Positions 9,306 through 17,545 of a DNA stretch of 64,000 nt are shown here, piece by piece (within the stretch, counting starts at the first letter, position 1; every line of letters starts with the position of its first letter). The position numbers and the translations under genes were made by a program. The stretch is from Nocardioides sp. S-1144 (GTDB lineage Bacteria > Actinomycetota > Actinomycetes > Propionibacteriales > Nocardioidaceae): contig NZ_CP040695.2 of NCBI RefSeq assembly GCF_005954645.2, positions 620,001 to 684,000 on the forward strand. The letters run 5' to 3'. A model generated the notes under the pieces. That model did not search any database and was not told the DNA's origin. It saw only the letters and a list, made by a program, of their open reading frames with translations.

Positions 9306-11636
9306 TCAGCGGGCCAGGTCGGGCTCCGGTGCCCTGGCGTCGGCCAGGTGCGGCCGCTCGAGCTTCTCGCCCTCGACGTCGACGTCGGGGAGGATCTTGT
9401 CGAGCCACGCCGGCAGGTACCAGGCCTTCTCGCCCAGCAGGTACATCAGCGCCGGGATGAGCGTCATGCGGACGACGAAGGCGTCGAAGAGCACCGCCAC
9501 CGCGAGCGCGAAGCCCATCGACTTGATGATCGCGTCGTCCTCGAGGATGAACCCGGAGAACACGGCAGTCATGATGATCGCGGCGGCGGCCACGACGCGC
9601 GCCGAGCTGCGGAACCCGTCGACGACGGCGTCGCGCGGCGAGGCGCCGTGCACGTGGGCCTCGCGCATCCGGGTCACCAGGAAGACCTGGTAGTCCATCG
9701 CGAGCCCGAACACCACGCCGATCAGGAAGATCGGCATGAAGCTGACGATCGGCTGGCCCTCCATGATGCCGAAGGTGCCCTCCTGGAAGATCACCACCGT
9801 CGTGCCGAGCGTCGCGAGCACCGACAGCAGGAACCCGAACGTCGCGGTGAGCGGCACCAGCAGCGAGCGGAAGACGATCATCAGCAGGATGAACGCCAGG
9901 CCGACCACGACCGCGAGGTAGGGCACCAGGGCGCCGTTGAGGCGGTCGGAGACGTCGGTGGTGATGGCGGTCAGGCCGGTGATGCCGATGTCGGTGCCGG
10001 TGTCGGCCTCGATCCCGTCCTCGCCGTCACGCAGGGCGGTGAGCAGGTCCTGGGTGCGCGGGTCGTCCGGCCCGAACTCGGGGACGAGCAGCAGCGTGGT
10101 GCCGCCGGCCTCGGCCGCGGCCTCGGCCTGCTCGGGGTCCAGGGCCGTCGCGTCGAGGACGCCGGCGACGCCGTCCTGCTTCGCGGCCCAGTCGATGACC
10201 TCCTGGGTCGCCGCCGGGCGGTCGGCCTCGGCGACGTCGCGCAGGTCGGCGACGATCTGGAACGGCGCCTCGCGGCCCGGGCCGAACCCCTCGGTCAGCA
10301 GGTCGCTGGCCTTGCGCTGGGTGGTCGACGGCGACGCGGTGCTGTCGGTCGGGAAGGCCAGGAACAGGTCCTTGAGCGGGATCGCCAGCGCGCCGAGCCC
10401 GACGACGACGAGCAGCACGACGACCAGCGGCTTGCGGCCGACGAAGCGCGCCCAGCGGACGCCGTTGTTGACGATCCGGCCGTCGTCCTCGCGGGCCGGG
10501 CGGTACTTGCGCACCTGGCCGCCGAAGGCCTTCGACTTGAGCATGCCGAGGATCGCGGGGAGCAGGGTGAGCGCCACCAGGACGGCCAGGAACACCGTGG
10601 CAGCGGCCGCGAGGCCCATGGTGGTGAGGAAGGGGATGCGCACGACGGTGAGGGCGGCCAGCGCGATGAGCACCGTGAGGCCGGCGAAGACCACCGCCGA
10701 GCCGGCCGTGCCGACCGCGATGCCGACCGCCTCCCTGCGGTCCTCGGTGTGCTCGAGCTCGCTGCGGTAGCGGGCCAGGATGAACAGGGAGTAGTCGATG
10801 CCGACCGCGAGGCCGATCATCGTGGCGAGGATGGGGGCGCTCGAGCCGATGTCCATGAACGCCGTCGCGGCGGTGATGCCGGTCATGCCGAGCCCCACGC
10901 CGATGATCGCGGCGATGACCGGCAGACCGGCGGCGACGAGGGAGCCGAAGGTGAGCACCAGGACGACGAGCGCGAGCCCGATGCCGATGAGCTCGGCCGC
11001 GCCGCCGGGCGGGGCGAACTCGCCCATGCCCTGGCCGTTGGCCTCGACGGTCAGGCCGGAGGCACGCGCGTCGGCCATGACCTCCTTGACCTCCTCCTGC
11101 GTCGCCGGCTCCACGTCGGTGACGGTGTCGACGTCGAAGGCGAAGGAGATGGCGCCGATCCGGCCGTCGGCCGAGATCGGGGCCAGGGCGGCCAGCGCCC
11201 CCGCGGACGCGTCGTCCTCGGCGGGCTGCTCGGCGGGCTTCCCCCCGGACGAGCCGCCCTGCTCCTCGGCCTCCGCGGCCGCGGCGACCGGGTCGACGAC
11301 CGTCTCGGGCGCCGGCATCTGGTCGACCCCGCGCAGCGCCTCGGTGAGCGCGGCCACCTCGGGGGCGTAGTCGGCGAGCTTCTCGCCCTCCGGGGCCGCG
11401 ACCACGACGTTGACCGAGGCCTCGTCGAAGGCGTCGACGCTGTCGGGGAAGAGCTCGGCCTGGAGGTCGGCGGCCTCCTCCGAGGGGATGCCGGGGATGG
11501 TGAAGGCGTCGGTGGTCGGCTTCGAGAAGGCGCCGGCGACGCCACCGACGACCACGAAGACGGCGATCCAGGCGGCGATGAACACCGGCCAACGGCGGTA
11601 GGCCGTCTTGCCGAGCCGGTAGAGGTAGGTGGCCAT
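9306..11636 (-). CDS. MMPL-family RND transporter
   Basis: This 776-aa integral membrane protein has two repeats of about six membrane segments each with large extracytoplasmic loops, the MMPL (mycobacterial membrane protein large) layout. The Asp-Tyr proton-relay pairs are visible at Asp281-Tyr282 (AVGIDYSLFILARYR) and Asp648-Tyr649 (GLAMDYQVFLVTRMRE). The loop around residues 130-150 is rich in Glu and Gly. It probably exports a lipid or hydrophobic compound; the substrate cannot be read from sequence. The start MATYLYRLGK at 11636 is preceded by AGGAG; a longer frame would run into the TetR gene. It lies 43 bases downstream of that regulator, in one transcript. Confidence 0.9.
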   Translation of the reverse strand: MATYLYRLGKTAYRRWPVFIAAWIAVFVVVGGVAGAFSKPTTDAFTIPGIPSEEAADLQAELFPDSVDAFDEASVNVVVAAPEGEKLADYAPEVAALTEALRGVDQMPAPETVVDPVAAAAEAEEQGGSSGGKPAEQPAEDDASAGALAALAPISADGRIGAISFAFDVDTVTDVEPATQEEVKEVMADARASGLTVEANGQGMGEFAPPGGAAELIGIGLALVVLVLTFGSLVAAGLPVIAAIIGVGLGMTGITAATAFMDIGSSAPILATMIGLAVGIDYSLFILARYRSELEHTEDRREAVGIAVGTAGSAVVFAGLTVLIALAALTVVRIPFLTTMGLAAAATVFLAVLVALTLLPAILGMLKSKAFGGQVRKYRPAREDDGRIVNNGVRWARFVGRKPLVVVLLVVVGLGALAIPLKDLFLAFPTDSTASPSTTQRKASDLLTEGFGPGREAPFQIVADLRDVAEADRPAATQEVIDWAAKQDGVAGVLDATALDPEQAEAAAEAGGTTLLLVPEFGPDDPRTQDLLTALRDGEDGIEADTGTDIGITGLTAITTDVSDRLNGALVPYLAVVVGLAFILLMIVFRSLLVPLTATFGFLLSVLATLGTTVVIFQEGTFGIMEGQPIVSFMPIFLIGVVFGLAMDYQVFLVTRMREAHVHGASPRDAVVDGFRSSARVVAAAAIIMTAVFSGFILEDDAIIKSMGFALAVAVLFDAFVVRMTLIPALMYLLGEKAWYLPAWLDKILPDVDVEGEKLERPHLADARAPEPDLAR

Positions 11637-11679
11637 GGGGGTCTCCTGGTGGTGGGTGGCCGAACGGGTGGGTCGGGCG

Positions 11680-12282
11680 TCAGTCACCGAGCAGGGTGCG
11701 CGCGGTGCGGAGGGCGTGGTCGAAGTGGTGCACGAAGTCGTGCTGCCCCTCGTCGTGCAGGTAGCCGTCGAGGGCGGCGTCGAACAGCGCGGCGAGGAGC
11801 GCGATGGCGACCTTGGCGCCCGCGGCGCCGAACGTCGCACCCTCACGGACCAGGATGTGCTCGACGACCTCGGCGCTCAGCGCCTCGTAGCGCTCGTGCG
11901 CGACCGTGAGCAGCCGGGGGCTGGCCAGCAGCACCCGCTTGGAGCAGTCGAGCCACGCCCGGTCGGCGATCTTGGCGTCGAGCAGCGGCATCACCAGGGT
12001 GCGCAGGTCGAGCACGAGGTCGTGGTGCGGACCGCCGGAACGGAACTCGGCGAGCATCTCGTCCTCGAACCCCGGCCAGTCGCCGAGGACGGCGTCCAGC
12101 TTGCCGGGGAAGTAGTTGAACAGGGTGCGGCGCGAGACCTCGGCCGCCTCGGCCAGGTCGTCCATCGTCCAGCCGTCGAGGCCGTGCTCGTCGGCCAGCC
12201 GCATGGCGCACCGGGTGATCCGCCAGGACGTGGCGGCCCGGTCCTTCGTTGCACTCCTGGTCACAAGAGTGCAGTCTTGCAC
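11680..12282 (-). CDS. TetR-family transcriptional regulator
   Basis: This 200-aa repressor has an N-terminal helix-turn-helix, TMDDLAEAAEVSRRTLFNYF near residues 39-58, followed by a variable ligand-binding domain. The GTG start at 12282 is favoured because a -10-like TAGGTC lies eight bases upstream on the minus strand, which would make the mRNA leaderless; GTG 12264 is an alternative with no Shine-Dalgarno. Two copies of a probable operator overlap the promoter and first codons, so it very likely represses itself and the MMPL gene behind it. The inducing ligand is unknown. Confidence 0.88.
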   Translation of the reverse strand: MQDCTLVTRSATKDRAATSWRITRCAMRLADEHGLDGWTMDDLAEAAEVSRRTLFNYFPGKLDAVLGDWPGFEDEMLAEFRSGGPHHDLVLDLRTLVMPLLDAKIADRAWLDCSKRVLLASPRLLTVAHERYEALSAEVVEHILVREGATFGAAGAKVAIALLAALFDAALDGYLHDEGQHDFVHHFDHALRTARTLLGD

Positions 12283-12302
12283 TTCAGCCGGACCTAGTGC
12301 AA
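12249..12302. promoter_or_regulatory. Duplicated TetR operator, 28-bp period
   Basis: TTGCACT-N12-AGTGCA occurs twice: half-sites at 12249-12255 and 12268-12273, then 12277-12283 and 12296-12302 (the last extended to AGTGCAA). The copies are exactly 28 bp apart, placing them on nearly the same helical face. The inner halves also form AGTGCA-N4-TGCACT. The array covers the likely -10 (12291-12296) and start of the TetR gene. Operator function is inferred. Confidence 0.7.
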
Positions 12303-12345
12303 AGCACGGCGGTGTGACCTGCGCGACGCAGGAGCCGCGACCGCG

Positions 12346-13353
12346 TCAGCGGCGCGTGATGTACGGCGTCGCGTTCACGGCCAGGGTCTGGCCGGTGACC
12401 GGGAGGCTGCCCAGGGCCTCGTCGCAGGCCGCGACGACGTCGTCGTCGAGGGAGATGCCCGCGGCGGCGGCGTTGGCGTGCACCTGCTCGGGGCGGCTGG
12501 CGCCGGTGATCGCCGAGGCCAGCTCCGGTCCGCGCAGGGTCCAGGCCAGGGCGAGCTCGGGGAGCGTGTGGCCGATGCCCTCGGCGATCGGCACCAGGCG
12601 CTGGACGGCCTCGACGGCCTCCTCGCTGTAGACGATGTCCTGGGCGGCGTTCATCGAGGACTGCGCGAAGCGGGAGTCGGCCGGGAACTCCTCGCCCGGC
12701 CTGTACTTGCCGGTCAGCAGTCCCTGCGCGAGCGGCGACCAGACGACCTGGGAGATGCCGTGCTCCATGCAGAGCGGGAAGATCTGGTCCTCGGGGGCGC
12801 GCCAGAGCATCGAGTACTGCGGCTGCGAGGAGACGAACAGGTCCTCGCCGCCGATCTCGATCGCGGCCTTGACCTGCTCCGGCGTCCACTCGCTGAACCC
12901 GAGGTAGCGGGCCTTGCCGTCGGTGACCACCTTCTGCAGGGCCTCCACGGTGTCCTCGAGCGGGACGTCGGCGTCGAAGCGGTGCGCCTGGTAGAGGTCG
13001 ACGTGGTCGACACGGAGCCGGCGCAGCGACGCGTCGATCTGCCGGGCGACCTGGTCGGGGGCCAGTCCCTTGTCGGCGGGGTCGTCGGACATCTGGCCGA
13101 ACACCTTGGTGGCCAGCACGTAGGAGTCGCGGGGGTGGTCGGCGAGGATCTCGCCCCACGCCTCCTCGGCGGCCCCGCGGCCGTAGACGTTGGCGGTGTC
13201 GAAGAAGTTGATCCCGGCGTCGAACGCGGCCTCGGTGCAGGCCCGCGTGCGGTCGGCCTCGATCCCGCCGGAGTAGGTGAGCCAGCTGCCGAGGGAGATC
13301 ACGGAGACCTCGAGGTCGGAGCTGCCGAGCTGGCGGAACTTCATGTCGGACAT
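12346..13353 (-). CDS. Aldo/keto reductase
   Basis: This 335-aa TIM-barrel NADPH-dependent oxidoreductase resembles the AKR6/potassium-channel-beta group. The catalytic tetrad is visible: Asp52 and Tyr57 in FFDTANVYG, Lys83 in LATKVFG and His124 in DLYQAH. The C-terminal cofactor region includes SAITGASRPEQV. It lies nine bases downstream of a GntR-type regulator on the same strand but has its own leaderless -10 box across the regulator's stop codon. The physiological carbonyl substrate is unknown. Confidence 0.9.
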   Translation of the reverse strand: MSDMKFRQLGSSDLEVSVISLGSWLTYSGGIEADRTRACTEAAFDAGINFFDTANVYGRGAAEEAWGEILADHPRDSYVLATKVFGQMSDDPADKGLAPDQVARQIDASLRRLRVDHVDLYQAHRFDADVPLEDTVEALQKVVTDGKARYLGFSEWTPEQVKAAIEIGGEDLFVSSQPQYSMLWRAPEDQIFPLCMEHGISQVVWSPLAQGLLTGKYRPGEEFPADSRFAQSSMNAAQDIVYSEEAVEAVQRLVPIAEGIGHTLPELALAWTLRGPELASAITGASRPEQVHANAAAAGISLDDDVVAACDEALGSLPVTGQTLAVNATPYITRR

Positions 13354-13359
13354 GGCTCG

Positions 13360-13365
13360 ACGCTA
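13360..13365 (-). promoter_or_regulatory. Leaderless -10 box for the aldo/keto reductase
   Basis: On the minus strand TAGCGT is followed by six bases and the ATG at 13353. The hexamer includes the TAG stop codon of the upstream GntR gene. Confidence 0.6.
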
Positions 13366-14043
13366 GGCCGGGGCGGCGCCGGCCGGGACCACCCGGAGGG
13401 CTGGCTGCGCGGTCAGCAGCCGGCAGGTCTGCTCGAGGTGGGCGCGCATCGCGCCCTCGGCGGCGCCGGCGTCGCCGGCGCGCACCGCGGTGACGATCGG
13501 CGCGTGCTCGGCGTGGATCTCGCGCAGCGTCCGCCCGGTGGCGGTGGTCGGGGGGCCGAGCAGGGCGGTGGTCGAGCGCAGCTGCTCCACGATCGCGGCC
13601 GCGCGGGTGTTGCCGGCGCGGGTGAGCAGGGCGCGGTGCAGGGCGTGGTCGGCGGCCCAGAACGCCGGCGCGTCGTCGTCGGCGGCGGCCGTGGCCATCG
13701 CGGCGAGGCAGTCGGTGGCCTCCGGGCAGCCGAGGGTGGCCGCCCGCCCGGCGGCGGCCGGCTCGAGGGCGAGGCGGATCTCGAAGATCTCCTCGACGTC
13801 GCGGGCGCGGGGCAGGACGACCCGGAAGCCGCGGTTGCGGACGATCTCGACCAGCCCGGCCTCGGCCAGCCGCAGCATCGCCTCGCGCACCGGGCTGCGC
13901 GAGACGCCAAGGAGCCCGGCCAGCTGGTAGACCGAGTACGTCGCCCCCGGCACCAGCTCGCCGTCGCGGACGCCGTCGCGCACCGCGGCGATCACGGCGT
14001 CGGTCAGCGATGGCGCCGCCGCCGGCAGGGTGAGGGACGGCAT
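13363..14043 (-). CDS. GntR-family regulator, FCD (FadR/VanR-like) subfamily
   Basis: This 226-aa protein has an N-terminal winged helix (YSVYQLAGLLGVSRSPVREA and then RLAEAGLVEIVRNRGFRVV) and an all-helical FCD effector domain beginning around RDVEEIFEIRLALEPAAAG, where Asp and His residues normally bind metal and a carboxylic-acid ligand. It is divergent from the FAD/Fe-S dehydrogenase gene, with only 16 bp between start codons, and those 16 bp contain a palindrome. Start MPSLTLPAAA at 14043 is chosen over a longer frame that would overlap the dehydrogenase. By analogy with LldR/GlcC it may sense lactate, glycolate or another hydroxy acid; this is an inference. Confidence 0.88.
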   Translation of the reverse strand: MPSLTLPAAAPSLTDAVIAAVRDGVRDGELVPGATYSVYQLAGLLGVSRSPVREAMLRLAEAGLVEIVRNRGFRVVLPRARDVEEIFEIRLALEPAAAGRAATLGCPEATDCLAAMATAAADDDAPAFWAADHALHRALLTRAGNTRAAAIVEQLRSTTALLGPPTTATGRTLREIHAEHAPIVTAVRAGDAGAAEGAMRAHLEQTCRLLTAQPALRVVPAGAAPA

Positions 14044-14045
14044 GA

Positions 14046-14057
14046 GTAACATGTTAC
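14046..14057. promoter_or_regulatory. Palindromic operator with both -10 boxes (GntR/dehydrogenase)
   Basis: GTAACATGTTAC is a perfect 12-bp palindrome filling most of the 16 bp between two divergent start codons. It contains TAACAT on each strand (14047-14052 forward; 14051-14056 reverse), each ending seven bases before an ATG (14060 forward, 14043 reverse). Both transcripts would be leaderless, and one bound GntR dimer would block both promoters. Confidence 0.7.
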
Positions 14058-14059
14058 CC

Positions 14060-16951
14060 ATGACCACCGGTGAGCTGCTCGACCCGGCCCTCGACCCGGC
14101 GCCCGGCGCCGACGTCGCCGCCGACGTCGCCGGGCGGCTGCGCCGCGCCGGCCTGGAGGTGCGTGACGACGCCGGCACCCGGGCGATGTACTCCTCCGAC
14201 GCCTCGCTGTACCGGATCCCACCGCTGGCGGTCGTGCGCCCGCGCGACGCCGACGAGGTCGCGGCCGCGCTCGCCGTGGCCCGCGCGACCGGGACCCCGA
14301 TCACCTCGCGCGGCGCCGGCACCTCGGTCGCCGGCAACGCGGTGGGGCGCGGCATCGTCCTCGACTTCTCCCGCCACCTCGGCCGCGTGCTCTCGGTCGA
14401 CCCCGACGCCCGCACCGCCGTCGTCGAGCCGGGCACCGTGCACGCCGTCCTGCAGCGGGCGGTCGCGCCGCACGGCGTCCGGTTCGGTCCGGACCCGTCG
14501 ACCCACCCGCGCTGCACGATCGGCGGGATGATCGGCAACAACGCGTGCGGCTCGCGGTCGCTGGCCTACGGCCGCACCTCCGACAACGTCGCCGGGCTCC
14601 GGCTGCTCACCGCCGCCGGCGACGTGGTCGAGACCGGCTACGACGCGTCCGGGACCCCGTTCGCCCGCGGCGCGGACGACGTGCTGGCCGGCGTCCGGTC
14701 CGTGATGGGGGCGCACCTCGCGACCGCCCGCACCGAGCTGGACCGCTTCGGCCGCCAGGTCTCCGGGTACGCCGCCCAGCACCTGCTGCCCGAGCGGTTC
14801 GACCTCACCCAGGCCCTCGTCGGGTCCGAGGGCACGCTGGGCGTGATCACCGAGGCCACCGTGCGGCTGGTCGTCGACGCCCCGGTCCGGGTGGTCGTCG
14901 TGCTCGGCTTCGACGACATCGTCGCCGCGGGCGAGGCGGCGCCGTCGGTCGTCGAGCACGGCCCGACGTCGTGCGAGGGCCTCGACTCGCGGCTGCTGTC
15001 GGTGCTCCGCGCCCGCCGCGGCGAGGGCGCCGTCCCGCCGCTGCCGCGGGGGACCGCCTGGCTCTTCGTCGAGCTGGCCGGCGACGAGCGGGCCGACGTC
15101 GTCGACCGGGCCGAGCGGCTGGCCGCCGCCGGTCTCGGCGTCGACAGCCTGGTCGTCACCGACCCCCTCACCCAGGCCCGGCTCTGGCGGATCCGCGAGG
15201 ACGGCGCCGGCATGGCCGGCCGCTCGCCGGCCGACCGCCCGGCCTGGCCCGGCTGGGAGGACGCCGCCGTCCCGCCGCACATGCTCGGCTCCTACCTGGC
15301 CCGCTTCGACGAGCTCGTCACCTCCTACGGCATGACGTCGGCGCCGTTCGGCCACTTCGGCGACGGCTGCATGCACGTGCGCCTCGACTACCCGCTCGAC
15401 CGGCCCGACGGCACCGCGGTGCTGCGCGCGTTCCTCACCGACGCCGCCCGGCTGGTGGGGGAGTACGGCGGGTCGCTCTCGGGGGAGCACGGCGACGGCC
15501 GGGCGCGCAGCGAGCTGCTGCCGCACATGTACTCCGCCGACGCGATCGCGATGTTCGGCGGGATCAAGCACGCCTTCGACCCCACCAACCTCCTCAACCC
15601 CGGGGTGCTGGTCGACCCCGACCCGGTCGACGCCGACGTGCGCGTGGCCGGCTCCTTCCCCCTCGCGCGCGGCGGCCGGACGGGGCTGGCGATGGCCTAC
15701 CCCCACGACGACGGCGACCTCGCCCAGGCCGTGCACCGCTGCACCGGCGTCGGCAAGTGCCGCGCCGACAACTCCGCCGCCGGGGGCGTCATGTGCCCGT
15801 CGTACCTCGCGACGCGGGAGGAGAAGGACTCCACCCGCGGCCGCGCGCGCGTGCTCCAGGAGGTGGTCCGCGGCGAGCTGGCGTGGAGCGCGCCCGAGGT
15901 GCACGACGCGATGGACCTGTGCCTGTCGTGCAAGGGCTGCGCCTCCGACTGCCCCACCGGCATCGACATGGCCACCTACAAGTCGGAGGTGCTCCACCAG
16001 ACCTACCGGCGCCGGCTGCGTCCACGCTCGCACTACACGCTCGGGCGGCTGCCGTTCTGGGCCCGCATCGCCGGGCTCACCCCGCGGCTGGCCAACCTCG
16101 CGGTGCGGCTCCCGCTGGTCGGCGCGGTCGCGCTGTGGCTGGCCGGGGTCGACCGACGACGCTCGGTGCCGGCGTTCGCCCGGCGTCCGTTCCGGCGCTC
16201 CTACGTCGGCCCGTCGGCCGCCGCACGGGGCGGGACGCCGGTCGTCCTCTGGGTCGACTCGTTCAGCGACTCCTTCGACCCCGAGGTCGCCGCCGCGACC
16301 GTGCGCGTGCTCGAGGCGGCCGGCTACGCGCCCCGGCTGCCCGACGACCGGCTCTGCTGCGGGCTGACCTGGATCACCACCGGCCAGCTCGACGCGGCCC
16401 GGAAGATCCTGGGGCGCACCGTCGCCTCGCTCGCGGACGCCGCCCGCGCCGGCGTCCCGATCGTGGGGCTGGAGCCGTCGTGCACCGGCGTCCTGCGCAG
16501 CGACGCCCTCGAGCTGGTGCCCGGCCCGGACGCCGAGGCCGTCGCCGCGTCGGTGCGGACGCTCGCCGAGCTGCTCACCGCGACGCCCGGCTGGACCGCG
16601 CCCGACCTGAGCGGCACGACCCTGGTCGCCCAGCCGCACTGCCACCACCACGCGGTGATGGGGTGGCAGGCCGACGCCGACCTGCTCGCCGCGACCGGCG
16701 CCACCGTCGACCGGCTCTCGGGGTGCTGCGGCCTCGCCGGCAACTTCGGCGTCGAGATCGGGCACTACGACGTCTCGGTCGCGGTCGCCGGGCAGCAGCT
16801 CCTCCCGGCCCTGGACGCCGCCCCCGACGCCCTCGTGCTGGCCGACGGGTTCTCCTGCCGCACCCAGGTCGCCGACCTGCGCGACCGGCCCGCCGTCCAC
16901 CTGGCCCAGCTGCTCGACCCCGCGGGCCCGCACGCCGGGGACGGGGCCTGA
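14060..16951 (+). CDS. FAD-binding and 4Fe-4S dehydrogenase (D-lactate/glycolate dehydrogenase type)
   Basis: This 963-aa membrane-associated oxidoreductase fuses a GlcD/Dld-like flavoprotein with a GlcF-like iron-sulfur module. Residues about 50-270 are the FAD PCMH domain (RGAGTSVAGNAVGRG, IGGMIGNNACGSRS), about 270-530 the FAD-oxidase C-terminal domain with HFGDGCMHVRLD and SGEHGDGRARSE. Two ferredoxin clusters follow: one around CTGVGKCRADNSAAGGVMCP, and the classic CLSCKGCASDCP with Cys621, 624, 627 and 631. CCG-type motifs end the protein (LCCGLTW, SGCCGLAGNFG). It should oxidise a 2-hydroxy acid such as D-lactate and pass electrons to quinone. It is divergently controlled with the adjacent GntR gene. 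Confidence 0.88.
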   Translation: MTTGELLDPALDPAPGADVAADVAGRLRRAGLEVRDDAGTRAMYSSDASLYRIPPLAVVRPRDADEVAAALAVARATGTPITSRGAGTSVAGNAVGRGIVLDFSRHLGRVLSVDPDARTAVVEPGTVHAVLQRAVAPHGVRFGPDPSTHPRCTIGGMIGNNACGSRSLAYGRTSDNVAGLRLLTAAGDVVETGYDASGTPFARGADDVLAGVRSVMGAHLATARTELDRFGRQVSGYAAQHLLPERFDLTQALVGSEGTLGVITEATVRLVVDAPVRVVVVLGFDDIVAAGEAAPSVVEHGPTSCEGLDSRLLSVLRARRGEGAVPPLPRGTAWLFVELAGDERADVVDRAERLAAAGLGVDSLVVTDPLTQARLWRIREDGAGMAGRSPADRPAWPGWEDAAVPPHMLGSYLARFDELVTSYGMTSAPFGHFGDGCMHVRLDYPLDRPDGTAVLRAFLTDAARLVGEYGGSLSGEHGDGRARSELLPHMYSADAIAMFGGIKHAFDPTNLLNPGVLVDPDPVDADVRVAGSFPLARGGRTGLAMAYPHDDGDLAQAVHRCTGVGKCRADNSAAGGVMCPSYLATREEKDSTRGRARVLQEVVRGELAWSAPEVHDAMDLCLSCKGCASDCPTGIDMATYKSEVLHQTYRRRLRPRSHYTLGRLPFWARIAGLTPRLANLAVRLPLVGAVALWLAGVDRRRSVPAFARRPFRRSYVGPSAAARGGTPVVLWVDSFSDSFDPEVAAATVRVLEAAGYAPRLPDDRLCCGLTWITTGQLDAARKILGRTVASLADAARAGVPIVGLEPSCTGVLRSDALELVPGPDAEAVAASVRTLAELLTATPGWTAPDLSGTTLVAQPHCHHHAVMGWQADADLLAATGATVDRLSGCCGLAGNFGVEIGHYDVSVAVAGQQLLPALDAAPDALVLADGFSCRTQVADLRDRPAVHLAQLLDPAGPHAGDGA

Positions 16952-16978
16952 GGTAACTCCGCCGGGAGGCCGCGCTCC

Positions 16979-17545
16979 TCAGTCCTGCGACGCCTCGCGG
17001 GGTCGTGGCAGGGGGTCGCCGGCCAGGGCGGACAGGGCGGCCGCGACGACCTCGTCCGGCTCGACGGCCACGTCGACCAGGGCGCCGTCCTCGTCCTCCT
17101 CGAGGGGCTCCAGGGTCTCGAACTGCGACTGCAGCAGGGCCGGGGGCATGAAGTGGCCCTCCCGCTCCCGCATCCGCTGCGCGAGCAGGTTGAAGGTGCT
17201 GTGGAGGTGCACGAAGAAGGTGTCGGCCGCCGCGGTGCGCAGGACGTCGCGGTAGGACCGCTTGAGTGCTGAGCAGGTCACCACGGTCGACCGGCCGGTG
17301 GCGCCGATCTCACGGGTCCGCTCGGCGATCGTCTCCAGCCACGGCCACCGGTCCTCGTCGTCCAGCGGCGTGCCGGCGGCCATCTTGTCGATGTTGCTCT
17401 GCGGGTGCAGCTCGTCGCCCTCCACGAACTCCGCCCCCAGGGCCTGCGCCAGGCGGCGCCCGACCAGGGTCTTGCCGGTCGAGGAGACCCCCATGACGAC
17501 GACGTGCACCGGCCCGGCGTCCGGGCCGGTGGCGCTCGTCCTCAC
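16979..17545 (-). CDS. gntK: Gluconokinase
   Basis: This 188-aa P-loop kinase phosphorylates D-gluconate to 6-phosphogluconate for the pentose phosphate pathway. Walker A GVSSTGKT is at residues 19-26, GDELHPQSNIDKM carries the gluconate site, and CSALKRSYRDVLR and GHFMPPALLQSQFETLE are GntK signatures. The start is GTG 17545, overlapping the permease stop as GTGA, which indicates coupling with gntP. It adds about 12 residues before the usual N-terminus. The C-terminus ends 28 bases from the converging dehydrogenase gene. Confidence 0.94.
   Translation of the reverse strand: MRTSATGPDAGPVHVVVMGVSSTGKTLVGRRLAQALGAEFVEGDELHPQSNIDKMAAGTPLDDEDRWPWLETIAERTREIGATGRSTVVTCSALKRSYRDVLRTAAADTFFVHLHSTFNLLAQRMREREGHFMPPALLQSQFETLEPLEEDEDGALVDVAVEPDEVVAAALSALAGDPLPRPREASQD

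Noticed and set aside
13363..14541. A 392-codon version of the GntR regulator
   Set aside because: The first 166 residues are antisense to the dehydrogenase gene and Arg/Ser/Thr rich; the HTH domain begins just after 14043.
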